Source of the DNA: Clostridia bacterium
GTDB taxonomy: Bacteria; Bacillota; Clostridia; Lachnospirales; Lachnospiraceae
DNA: 48,338 bases
Assembly: GCA_910576325.1 (NCBI GenBank)
Contig: CAJTIM010000028.1
Coordinates: 1 to 48,338 of the forward strand
Direction: 5' to 3'
In this document: piece after piece, positions 32,440-39,953 of the stretch
How positions within the stretch are numbered: position 1 is the stretch's first letter
Layout: every line of letters starts with the position of its first letter
The notes under the pieces: generated by a model
What the model saw: the letters and a program-made list of their open reading frames with translations, nothing else
Database searches by the model: none
Told to the model about the DNA's origin: nothing
Position numbers and translations under genes: made by a program

Positions 32440-33499
32440 GAAGAAGAGTATCCTGGAAATGAATGTATTCTATACCTTGATTGCCATTGCAGCGGGCTTT
32501 ATCATCGGAGCTGTTTTTCTGCTGATTGCGGGAATCAGTCCTGCGGTGGCTTATGGGAAGCTGTTAAACAGTATCTTCGGCAAGCCCAAATATCTGTTCT
32601 GGACTTTGATATATGCCAGTCCCCTGATTTTTACGGGTCTGAGCGTGGCCTTTTCCTTCCGTACCGGTGTGTTTAATATCGGAGCAGAGGGGCAGTTTGT
32701 GATGGGAACTCTGACGGCCTGCGTTCTTGGAATCCTGGTGGATCTTCCGGCAGTGATTCATGTGCCGCTCTGTATCATTGCAGCGGCGGCAGCCGGCATG
32801 ATCTGGTCTCTGATCGTAGGTGTCTTAAAGGTAAAACGGGGAATCCATGAGGTTCTTTCGTTTATCATGTTTAACTGGATCGCCTTTTATCTGTCTAACT
32901 ATGTGGTAAATCTGTCGGTTATCCACAAGGAGGGCGGCGGCGAGGCTTCCAAGGATGTACTGGAGTCCTCCAGGCTTTTGTTTCCGGAGGGTCTGCGTAA
33001 GGCTCTTGACTGCAGCGCGGCTAACTGGGGCATTATTATGGCGATTGTGGCCGCTGTGATTATCTGGGTGGTTATCGAAAAGACGACCCTGGGTTATCAA
33101 TTAAAAGCAGTAGGCTTTAACAGCAACGCTGCTCTGTATGCGGGAATCAATGCGGACCGTTCCGTACTGACGGCTCTGGGAATCTCCGGCGCACTGGCAG
33201 GGCTTGGCGGCGCGGTGCAGATTCTTGGTATGTCCGGGCGTTTAAGCCAGTTTGCCGGACAGGAGGGCTTTGGCTTTGAGGGCATTACGGTGGCGCTTAT
33301 CGGTTCTTCAAGTCCCATCGGCTGTATTTTCTCAGGACTGTTTTACGGCGCTATGAAATACGGCGGTTCCAAGCTCAGTATGGTGAAAGCGCCCTCGGAG
33401 GTTGTAGACATTATTATGGGATGTGTCATTTTGTTTATCGCCATTTCCCAGATCTTCCGGGTGCTGTTTGCACGCTTTGGCAAAAAGGAGGGAAAGTAG
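32432..33499 (+). CDS. Nucleoside ABC transporter permease 1
   Basis: A 355-residue BPD_transp_2 permease with about nine membrane helices, similar to NupB/YufP. Recognisable segments are FSFRTGVFNIGAEGQF near residue 75, the coupling loop GFNSNAALYAGINADR near 228, and GFGFEGITVALIGSSSPIG. It starts inside the ATPase gene and is followed one base after its stop by the second permease, so the three are coupled. Confidence 0.93.
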   Translation: MNKKKSILEMNVFYTLIAIAAGFIIGAVFLLIAGISPAVAYGKLLNSIFGKPKYLFWTLIYASPLIFTGLSVAFSFRTGVFNIGAEGQFVMGTLTACVLGILVDLPAVIHVPLCIIAAAAAGMIWSLIVGVLKVKRGIHEVLSFIMFNWIAFYLSNYVVNLSVIHKEGGGEASKDVLESSRLLFPEGLRKALDCSAANWGIIMAIVAAVIIWVVIEKTTLGYQLKAVGFNSNAALYAGINADRSVLTALGISGALAGLGGAVQILGMSGRLSQFAGQEGFGFEGITVALIGSSSPIGCIFSGLFYGAMKYGGSKLSMVKAPSEVVDIIMGCVILFIAISQIFRVLFARFGKKEGK

Positions 33500-33500
33500 T

Positions 33501-34436
33501 ATGGATGTGATTATTAAAGATCTCGGGTTACTTATCAATGCAACCTTAATTGCCACTCCGCCGCTTTTGCTGGCGGCTTTAGGCTCCTGCTTTTCCGAGC
33601 GCAGCGGCGTTGTCAATATCGGAATCGAGGGCATGATGACCATCGGCGCATTTACGGGGGCGGTGATGGGACTGACCACCGGAAACGGGTGGCTTGCCTT
33701 TTTGTGCGCCGGTCTTGCCGGGGCGTTGTTCGGACTGATTCACGCGGTGGCCTGCATTTCCTTCCATGCGGATCAGACCATTGCCGGAACAGCTATCAAT
33801 TTCCTTGGACCCGGCCTTGCGGTATTCTTATGTAAGGCAATGTACAACAATTCCTCAGATACGCCGGCGATGGACCCGGGCAGTAAGCTTCCCAAGCTGT
33901 TCCAGGGGGTATTTCCGGCAGGCTCTTTCTGGAGCAATGTGCTGAATGTGTACTCAATGGCTTATCTGGTGTTTATTCTTGCCTTTGTCTGCTGGTTTGT
34001 GTTCTATAAGACAAAGTTCGGCGCGCATCTGCGGGCGGTGGGAGAGCATCCTGAGGCTTGCGAATCTCTGGGTATTGATGTGTACAAGGTTCGTTATACC
34101 TGTGTGATCCTGTCGGGCTTTATGGCAGGGCTTGGCGGAGCCTTTGTGACGCTGGCTACGATCAACCAGTTCCGCCCCAGTGTGATTGTGGGACAGGGCT
34201 TTATTGCGATTGCTGCGGTTATTTTCGGAAAGTTTTCTCCGGGAGGCGCGACAAAGGCATGTCTGCTTTTTGGCTTGTGCAGCGGTATTAAGACACTGGC
34301 CGGACAGAGCAATATGATTTCGCCCAACCTGATTTCCATGATTCCCTACATTGTGACCATTCTGGCACTGGTGCTGTTTGTGGGAAAGGCTCATACGCCG
34401 GCGGCAAACGGAAAGATTTTTGTGAAGTCAAAGTAG
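33501..34436 (+). CDS. Nucleoside ABC transporter permease 2
   Basis: The partner BPD_transp_2 permease of 311 residues, NupC/YufQ-like. It has FSERSGVVNIGIEGMMTIGA near residue 35, HADQTIAGTAINFLGPGL, VGEHPEACESLGIDVYKVRY as the coupling loop, and GQGFIAIAAVIFGKFSP. The start at 33501 follows AAGGAGGG and the stop of permease 1 by a single base. Confidence 0.93.
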   Translation: MDVIIKDLGLLINATLIATPPLLLAALGSCFSERSGVVNIGIEGMMTIGAFTGAVMGLTTGNGWLAFLCAGLAGALFGLIHAVACISFHADQTIAGTAINFLGPGLAVFLCKAMYNNSSDTPAMDPGSKLPKLFQGVFPAGSFWSNVLNVYSMAYLVFILAFVCWFVFYKTKFGAHLRAVGEHPEACESLGIDVYKVRYTCVILSGFMAGLGGAFVTLATINQFRPSVIVGQGFIAIAAVIFGKFSPGGATKACLLFGLCSGIKTLAGQSNMISPNLISMIPYIVTILALVLFVGKAHTPAANGKIFVKSK

Positions 34437-34446
34437 CGGGTGTCTC

Positions 34447-35073
34447 ATGGAACAGCGTAAGATTACAGGAAAAAGCATTCTCGCTGCGGCCTTCGGGGTT
34501 CTCCTTGTGGGCGTGGGGGTTGCTTTTAATAACTGTGCCGGATTTGGAAATGATCCGGTGGGGATTGTTTACGACGGAATCCGCAGCGTCAGCGGTATGA
34601 ACCAGGCGCAGCTTGGGATGGCCTCCAATGTGGTTAATATTGTGCTTCTGGTGTTTCTCTTTTTTGTGGGGAGGCGCTATGTGAGTGTCGGTACTTTTGT
34701 GTACCTTGTGCCCTATGGCTTTTGCGTGGATCTGGGGAATTATCTTTACCGCCTGCTTGGGGCTTCGGAGGATTTCCTGGTACGGACGGCTTTTAGTGTG
34801 ATGGGGTGTGTGCTTTTATCCCTGGGTGTGGCGATCTATATTACGGTGGATATTGGGGTGGACCCTTTTACCGGGGTGGTTCTGGTGCTGCGGGATGTGT
34901 TGAAGAAGGAATACCGGTATGTGAAGATTGGGTTTGATGTTACGATGGTGATCCTGGGAACGCTTCTGGGCGGAAGGCTTGGGGTGGTTACGGTGGTTAC
35001 TGCTCTGGCTGTGGGACCGGTGATTCAGTTTTTTACTAAGATTTTGAAAAAGTATTGGTTGAAAATGATGTGA
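34447..35073 (+). CDS. YczE/YitT-like integral membrane protein
   Basis: A 208-residue protein with five or six membrane helices. It opens with a short cytoplasmic start and a glycine-rich helix (ILAAAFGVLLVGVGVAFNNC), then GNDPVGIVYDGI near residue 37 and the repeated IGVDPFTGVVLVLRDVL near 137. These two DP(V/F)-G motifs mark an internal duplication typical of YczE-type proteins, whose function is unknown. It lies 10 bp after permease 2 and before the purine nucleoside phosphorylase, so it is likely cotranscribed and may take part in nucleobase or pentose traffic. Confidence 0.8.
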   Translation: MEQRKITGKSILAAAFGVLLVGVGVAFNNCAGFGNDPVGIVYDGIRSVSGMNQAQLGMASNVVNIVLLVFLFFVGRRYVSVGTFVYLVPYGFCVDLGNYLYRLLGASEDFLVRTAFSVMGCVLLSLGVAIYITVDIGVDPFTGVVLVLRDVLKKEYRYVKIGFDVTMVILGTLLGGRLGVVTVVTALAVGPVIQFFTKILKKYWLKMM

Positions 35074-35156
35074 CAATTGTGGAAATGGGTGTCTGTGAAT
35101 CAGGGCGGTTTGAAGTTTTTTTCCGGGTTGTTAATGGTGAGAGAGGAGAGAAGAAT

Positions 35157-35867
35157 ATGTCTAAAATACCAACTCCCCACAATGGGGGAAAAGAAGGGGA
35201 TTTTGCTAAGACGGTTTTGATGCCGGGAGATCCTTTGAGGGCGAAGTATATTGCGGAAACTTATCTGGAGAATCCCAGGCTGGTGACTACGGTTCGGAAT
35301 ATGTTCGGCTACACGGGAACGTATCACGGGAAGGAGATTTCCGTAATGGGGGCCGGGATGGGTATGCCCTCCATCGGAATTTATTCTTATGAGCTTTTTA
35401 ATTTTTATGGTGTGGAGAATATTGTCCGCATCGGGTCGGCGGGGGCGCTGCAGGATCATGTGAAGGTGATGGACGTGGTTGTGGGTATGGGGGCTTGTAC
35501 GGATTCGAATTATGCTTATCAGTTCGGCCTTCCGGGAACTTTTGCGCCTACTGCGGATTATGGGCTTATGAGTAAGGCGATTGCTGTGGCCGAGAAGCAG
35601 GGGACGCATGTGGTTGTGGGAAATGTGCTGTCTTCGGATGTGTTTTATAATGCGAAGAGTGATGCGAATGATCTGTGGAGGAGTATGGGGGTGCTGGCTG
35701 TGGAGATGGAGGCGGCGGCTCTTTATATGAATGCGGCGAAGGCTGGGAAGAAGGCGCTTTGTCTTTTGACGATTTCGGATCATATTTATACAGGGGAGGC
35801 TTTGAGCGCTGAGGAACGGCAGGTTGGTTTTGGGAAGATGATGGAGATTGCGTTGGAACTTGGGTGA
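35157..35867 (+). CDS. deoD: Purine nucleoside phosphorylase, DeoD type
   Basis: Phosphorolysis of purine (deoxy)nucleosides to base and (deoxy)ribose-1-phosphate. The 236 residues are the hexameric DeoD length. Motifs are VLMPGDPLRAKYIAE near residue 20, GAGMGMPSIGIYSYEL, IRIGSAGALQ, LAVEMEAAALYM near 177 and TISDHIYTGE with the catalytic Asp near 204. The start at 35157 follows GAGAGGAGAG; upstream in-frame ATGs lie in the end of the YczE gene. Family H copy H2 begins 14 bp after its stop. Confidence 0.95.
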   Translation: MSKIPTPHNGGKEGDFAKTVLMPGDPLRAKYIAETYLENPRLVTTVRNMFGYTGTYHGKEISVMGAGMGMPSIGIYSYELFNFYGVENIVRIGSAGALQDHVKVMDVVVGMGACTDSNYAYQFGLPGTFAPTADYGLMSKAIAVAEKQGTHVVVGNVLSSDVFYNAKSDANDLWRSMGVLAVEMEAAALYMNAAKAGKKALCLLTISDHIYTGEALSAEERQVGFGKMMEIALELG

Positions 35868-35880
35868 TTGAGGGCGGACG

Positions 35881-36087
35881 GGTCAGCCGCAATAGAAGGC
35901 CTCAGGCTTTTCCATATCTGTGTTCGGACGGTTCGCGTACACGCTGTCTGCTCTGTACGTACATTACCTTGTTGTGTGTTTATGACGTTTGGTTTTGGGG
36001 TAATGTACGTCCATATCAGACAGTGTGTTCGCAAACAGCCGGACACCTGATATCGGAAAAGCCTGAGGCCTTCTATTGCGGCTGACC
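35881..36087. repeat. Family H long hairpin, copy H2
   Basis: A 207-bp palindrome. The outer arms GGTCAGCCGCAATAGAAGG and CCTTCTATTGCGGCTGACC, with the adjacent CCTCAGGC/GCCTGAGG, form a perfect 27-bp foot unrelated to H1. The inner arms TTTTCCATATCTGTGTTCGG and CCGGACACCTGATATCGGAA match H1 almost base for base. It sits between convergent deoD and the YciI gene and could end transcription from both sides. Confidence 0.85.
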
Positions 36088-36142
36088 CTGACTTTGGGTG
36101 TGGAATAGTTCGTGTGCTTCTTGGGGGATAGCTCCGTATGTT

Positions 36143-36442
36143 TTAGAGTAGGTAGTTATTGGTTTTGTCTGCTACTTGCAGGGAGGCTAATTGATAGGTG
36201 GCAAAGCCTTCGGCTACGAGGGGTTCTTGCTTGCATAGTGCTTCGGCTTCTTCGTAGGTTGCGGTTTTGAAGATGACCATGCCGGCGACTCCAGGGTAGC
36301 CTTTGAAAGGGCCGCACAGTTCCAGCTTTCCTTCGGTGTCTAATTTGCGTAAGTTTTCGACGTGTCTTGTGATTACGGCTTTTGTAACTTTGTTAAAGGT
36401 TTTTCCTTTTTTGATTGTCATGACGTATAACCATTTTTCCAT
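36143..36442 (-). CDS. YciI family protein
   Basis: A 99-residue dimeric alpha-beta-barrel protein of the YCII family. It has VITRHVENLRKLDTEGKLELCGPF near residues 23-46 with the His-Asp type pocket residues, GMVIFKTATYEEAEALCKQEP, and the VAEGFATYQLASLQ end. Members are thought to bind or act on small molecules; the substrate is unknown. GGAGG precedes the start on the minus strand. It lies 139 bp beyond a divergent-reading WYL regulator gene on the same strand and may be its target. Confidence 0.88.
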   Translation of the reverse strand: MEKWLYVMTIKKGKTFNKVTKAVITRHVENLRKLDTEGKLELCGPFKGYPGVAGMVIFKTATYEEAEALCKQEPLVAEGFATYQLASLQVADKTNNYLL

Positions 36443-36580
36443 GTTGTTTCCTCCGGTTTTGATTTTTTGTGTTGGCTTTTATTTGTGTGGCTCCGGTGCT
36501 TGGTTAAGCAGCAAATGACTAGTGTGGTTATTGATTTGCCGGCAGATTTGGGTGTTGCTGGATTTTTGGATGAGTATGCA

Positions 36581-37489
36581 TTAGGTGTAGAGCTTCATAA
36601 TCTCGGCTGCGTGTTCTTTCAGTGTGGTACGGGCTGTTTCGGGTTCGAGGATTTCTACGTATTTGCCAAAGGATAGCAGATAGTGAATGGTCCAGTGATT
36701 CAGCTCAAAAGGTACGGCGGCATAATAATTTCCGTCTTGGTCCAATGAGAGTTGTTCTTCTTGAAATTCGTCGTAGAGGCGGTGGGCGATTTTGGGTGAA
36801 AATTTTAGCTTTAACAGGGGGAGCGGGGGTTCTTCTTTGCACTCTGGTGTAAGGGAGTAGTTTGGGGGCAGTTCCCGATCAAATTGCTCCGGCATGACCT
36901 GGAGGCGCCTGATTCTGGACAGGCGGAAGATTCTGATTTCCTGCTTGTACCGGCAGTGGCCTGCAATATACCAGGCGTGTGATTTGAACATCAGCCGCAG
37001 GGGTTCGATGGTTCGTTCCGATTGCTTTAGCTCTGTGTTGCGGTATAGGAAAGTGATGACGTGTTTGTTCAGGATGGCGTATTGCAGATCGGAGAGTTTT
37101 ATTTTTTCCTTTTCATTGCTTCCCCAATGGGTAAAGTCAATATCGAGCCAGTTGGATTTTAGTGCATTTTGGAAAATGGCGCTGATTTTGCTTAGGGCCA
37201 TTTCCGCGCTTGGGTATTTGGCGGCCTGCAGTATTTGCAGTCCCTGGTAAATGCTTTGCTGTTCCTCCTTGGATAAAATGGATTTGTCGATGGTGTATCC
37301 GTCTATGAGGGAGATGCCTCCGCCGGTTCCTTTTGTGGTTGTGACTGGGATTCCGGCAATGCTTAAGGTGTTGATGTCCCGGTAGATTGTTCTTGCGGAT
37401 ACTTGAAAGTGATTGGACAACTCCTTTGCTGTTACTTGTTTGTGGCTGGCGATGTAAAATACCATTTGAACCAGACGGTCTATCTGCAT
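36581..37489 (-). CDS. WYL-domain transcriptional regulator (YafY type)
   Basis: A 302-residue regulator in the common architecture. An N-terminal HTH_11 winged helix (residues 7-60) has MVFYIASHKQVTAKELSNHF and the recognition SARTIYRDINTLSIAGIPVT. The WYL domain (about 145-215) has the true signature in SHAWYIAGHCRYKQEIRIFRL. A WCX tail covers 220-300. AAGGAG lies 8 nt before the start on the minus strand. A strong palindromic operator stands 37 bp before the ATG, implying autoregulation. Confidence 0.93.
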   Translation of the reverse strand: MQIDRLVQMVFYIASHKQVTAKELSNHFQVSARTIYRDINTLSIAGIPVTTTKGTGGGISLIDGYTIDKSILSKEEQQSIYQGLQILQAAKYPSAEMALSKISAIFQNALKSNWLDIDFTHWGSNEKEKIKLSDLQYAILNKHVITFLYRNTELKQSERTIEPLRLMFKSHAWYIAGHCRYKQEIRIFRLSRIRRLQVMPEQFDRELPPNYSLTPECKEEPPLPLLKLKFSPKIAHRLYDEFQEEQLSLDQDGNYYAAVPFELNHWTIHYLLSFGKYVEILEPETARTTLKEHAAEIMKLYT

Positions 37490-37525
37490 GGCGGCCGCTC
37501 CTTATGCTGTGAGTTTACTATAGCA

Positions 37526-37559
37526 CATCAAATATGACATATAGCTGTCATATTTGGTG
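37526..37559 (-). promoter_or_regulatory. 14-bp inverted-repeat operator of the WYL gene
   Basis: CATCAAATATGACA and TGTCATATTTGGTG, separated by TATAGC, form 14-bp arms with one mismatch. On the minus strand the site overlaps the region from the expected -35 to just before a TATAGT -10, well placed for repression or activation of the WYL gene. Confidence 0.65.
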
Positions 37560-37654
37560 ATTATTTTTTTAATATAGCGTATTTTATGAGGATTTTCAAT
37601 CCTATATCGTATGCTTTATTGGGCGAAGTCCGTCTGTCTTTAAGGGGGATGTTT

Positions 37655-38119
37655 TTACATCAGCTCATTTTGTAAAAATTTTTTGATGTAAGGTGTGCTT
37701 TCTTCGGTTATAGATAACAGGAATGCCATGTATCTGCATTTTTGATAGTGTTCTTTATCCATGATAAAGTCATATCCCATAGCGCATTTCGGATTGCAGT
37801 CATTGGGATTGATGAGCCGCTTGCAGACGGAGGCTTTTGTAATTTCTTTTTTCATCTTTGCCGGAAGGGTATCTAAAAAATCCGCGTACTCGTTAAGACG
37901 CTGCGGGAAGATTCTGATTTTTATTCCTGTTTTTCTGCAAACGAAAGTGGCTAATGTCTTTTTGGTATCCTGGAAAAGATAGGAGACTGTAAATCCGCTT
38001 TTGGCTGTTTTGATTTCACGTTTGCAGTTGCCGTTTAGAAGAAGGTTGTTGATATCTTCTGTAAGATTTCTGTCTGTACCTGTGATTTCTAAAAATTCAT
38101 TATAGTTTTTATCTGTCAT
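37655..38119 (-). CDS. Cys-rich protein of unknown function
   Basis: I do not recognise this 154-residue protein. The N-terminal two thirds looks like a small alpha/beta domain (GFTVSYLFQDTKKTLATFVC, then GIKIRIFPQRLNEYADFLDT). The C-terminal part has five cysteines in a regular pattern, CKRLINPNDCNPKCAMGYDF and later KEHYQKCRYMAF, possibly a metal or disulfide site. It follows the AraC-GyrI gene by 9 bp, so the two form an operon. A GAGG site precedes the start. Confidence 0.75.
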   Translation of the reverse strand: MTDKNYNEFLEITGTDRNLTEDINNLLLNGNCKREIKTAKSGFTVSYLFQDTKKTLATFVCRKTGIKIRIFPQRLNEYADFLDTLPAKMKKEITKASVCKRLINPNDCNPKCAMGYDFIMDKEHYQKCRYMAFLLSITEESTPYIKKFLQNELM

Positions 38120-38128
38120 GGGGTAACC

Positions 38129-38977
38129 TCATACCTTTCTGATTGGCAGCCAAACTTCATATTGCATATGGTTGGGGTCTGGGCTTAGATAGACTTCGAT
38201 ATCGGGGGCGTCAGCAAATTCGAAGCCGGATGTCGGAAGCCATTCCGTTACGATGCGCTGTTCTAATTCTTGAATTGATATTCCTGTGCCGTTTCCGCTG
38301 AAAATAGCCCATGTACAGGCGGGAACTATGGATTCCTCTAAGGAATGATCGATATCGGCAGAAGAAGCTACGGCTATGAAATAACGCCACTCCTCTTTGG
38401 CATTGCAGACGCTTACACCTAAGACGCCCATAGGATTCAGATTCATCAGAGGTGTAAGCTTTTCAAAGGTGCCGTTGATAGCTGCATTTTGCCACATCTG
38501 CGGTACGGCTGTGAAATTATTTTCTATTTCCTTGTCCAAGGGGTGAGATATGCCTACGATGCGGAAGGCCGCTTTTTCTTCGATGCGGTAATTTAATTCC
38601 TTTACGCCTTTTATGGTTATTTTGAAACTGATGGGAGGAAAAGATTTTATAGGCGTTCCCGTTTTTTTCGCCGCAGAGGGAGCTATGCCGTGCACGCTTT
38701 GAAATGCTCTGTTGAATGCGGTGGGGGAGGAGTAACCATATTTCATGCTGATATCAATGATTTTTTCGTCTCCGCTTTGCAAATCAACGGCGGCTAAAGA
38801 CATGCGCCTCCGGCGGATATATTCCGAAAGCGGGATGCCTGCCATGTATGCGAACATTCTTTGATAGTGGTATGGGGAGCAGCAAGCGATGTGTGCAAGC
38901 TGTTCATAGCTTATTTCTTCCGTAAGATGTTCTTCGATGTAAATAATTGTTTTATTTAGCCGTTCTATCCATTCCAT
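38129..38977 (-). CDS. AraC family regulator with GyrI-like effector domain
   Basis: A 282-residue protein with two AraC helix-turn-helix units at the N-terminus (1-105): LTEEISYEQLAHIACCSPYH, and IDISMKYGYSSPTAFNRAFQSVHGIAP as the second. A GyrI-like/SOUL-type small-molecule domain (about 120-282) follows, with FRIVGISHPLDKE and CTWAIFSGNG and the closing FEADIPDIEVYLSPD-like strand. Such Rob/BmrR-like proteins bind varied lipophilic ligands and often control drug or stress responses. AAGGAG lies before the start, with a TATAAT-like -10 on the minus strand at 39002-39007. Confidence 0.92.
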   Translation of the reverse strand: MEWIERLNKTIIYIEEHLTEEISYEQLAHIACCSPYHYQRMFAYMAGIPLSEYIRRRRMSLAAVDLQSGDEKIIDISMKYGYSSPTAFNRAFQSVHGIAPSAAKKTGTPIKSFPPISFKITIKGVKELNYRIEEKAAFRIVGISHPLDKEIENNFTAVPQMWQNAAINGTFEKLTPLMNLNPMGVLGVSVCNAKEEWRYFIAVASSADIDHSLEESIVPACTWAIFSGNGTGISIQELEQRIVTEWLPTSGFEFADAPDIEVYLSPDPNHMQYEVWLPIRKV

Positions 38978-39346
38978 TTTTCTTACTCCTTTTTTGTATT
39001 GATTATACTTATCCGGGGTGCTTCCGGCCTCTCTTTTTATGCACGGAAAAGAGAGTATTAGAAAATTGTTTAAAATTATTTGGATTGCTGAATGTGAAAG
39101 AGAGTATGAATTTTCTTTGGTTCGAAAGTATGTTTGGATAATTATATCATGGAATATCTTCTAAATGAAGAGATATTTTTCTCAAAAATGCCCGTTAAAA
39201 TGAAAAAGTAATTCTATATTCTTAATTCATAGTGAAATTTCCTCTTGTGCTTTATGATTGTGTAAAGTTTCAGTGGGGAATAAACCTACTAATTATGCAG
39301 AAATTTCAGTAAGATTATACATGCGGCAATTCAGGCGGCCGCAGCG
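38978..39346. other. Intergenic, mostly empty
   Basis: Apart from the minus-strand -10 of the AraC gene near 39002, no gene or clear signal is seen. The sequence is AT-rich, and open frames here lack ribosome sites. Confidence 0.5.
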
Positions 39347-39428
39347 AAATCCGTTCTCCGTCATTTCCATATCCTGTGTTTTGACAGCTCACTTACACAG
39401 AATATGGGAAAAATCGGAGAACGGATTT
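39347..39428. repeat. Family H hairpin, short copy H4
   Basis: An 82-bp palindrome. The outer arms AAATCCGTTCTCCG and CGGAGAACGGATTT are unique to this copy. The inner TTTCCATATCCTGTGT against ACACAGAATATGGGAAA is the family H core, with the distal arm lost. It ends in TTTTA and could terminate leftward or rightward transcription. Confidence 0.75.
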
Positions 39429-39492
39429 TATTATGTATCCATTGAACCGTTATTGCATCAGATATTTTACGGATATTTTGCAAAAATAATTG

Positions 39493-39521
39493 TTGACAAA
39501 TAAAAAAGATGGGTTTATTAT
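39493..39521 (+). promoter_or_regulatory. Promoter of the T-box leader
   Basis: TTGACA and TATTAT are separated by 17 bp. The expected start, near 39529, is just before the T-box stem I. Confidence 0.7.
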
Positions 39522-39554
39522 AAATAAAAATTGCATATTCGGTGTATAAAATGT

Positions 39555-39826
39555 GTTGACAAGGAAGAGTACCGATTACGAGACTTACAGAGAGCCGCGG
39601 GCTGGTGTGACACGGCAGTTGGATTTTCGGGAAAATCCCCTTTGAACAGTTTGACTGAAGAAATATGGGTTTTGCGTAGGTCAAAACGGCAGACAACCGT
39701 TATCCTGTCCCTCATTTACAAATGGCCGGCCGGCCAATGAGATTGAGCGGCTGTTTTATAACAGCAAGAAGAGTGGTACCGCAGAAGCTTACGGCTTTTG
39801 TCTCTTTGGAGATAAAAGCTTTTTTT
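39555..39826 (+). promoter_or_regulatory. T-box leader, predicted isoleucine specifier (AUC)
   Basis: A tRNA-sensing leader. Stem I shows the AAGAGTA loop strand, the AG bulge region ACAGAGAGCC with GGCTGGTG, and CCGA pairing with TCGG. The specifier strand reads GAAA-ATC-C before CCTTTGAAC. Stem III is GCTGTT/AACAGC. The T-box proper is AGAGTGGTACCGCAG (39770-39784), and an 11-bp terminator GCTTTTGTCTC/GAGATAAAAGC with seven Ts ends at 39826. The TGGT bulge expects a discriminator A, fitting tRNA-Ile and not the alternative TCC (Ser) reading. The downstream genes are a TRAP transporter, an unusual target. Confidence 0.85.
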
Positions 39827-39888
39827 ATGCCCGCGGGTACATAGAAGACAGGCTCTTTTGCAATTTTTTAATATCCCTGCGGTCATTC

Positions 39889-39924
39889 CTGCTGTCCATT
39901 GACAGCAGCTGACATTGATATAAT
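39889..39924 (+). promoter_or_regulatory. Palindrome and possible second promoter before dctP
   Basis: CTGCTGTC-CATT-GACAGCAG is a perfect 8-bp inverted repeat overlapping a TTGACA. A TATAAT lies at 39919, only 14 bp after the TTGACA, so the promoter would be poor unless activated. The palindrome may be an operator. Confidence 0.35.
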
Positions 39925-39953
39925 TTATTCTAATTTAAGGAGGAAGATTCGTT

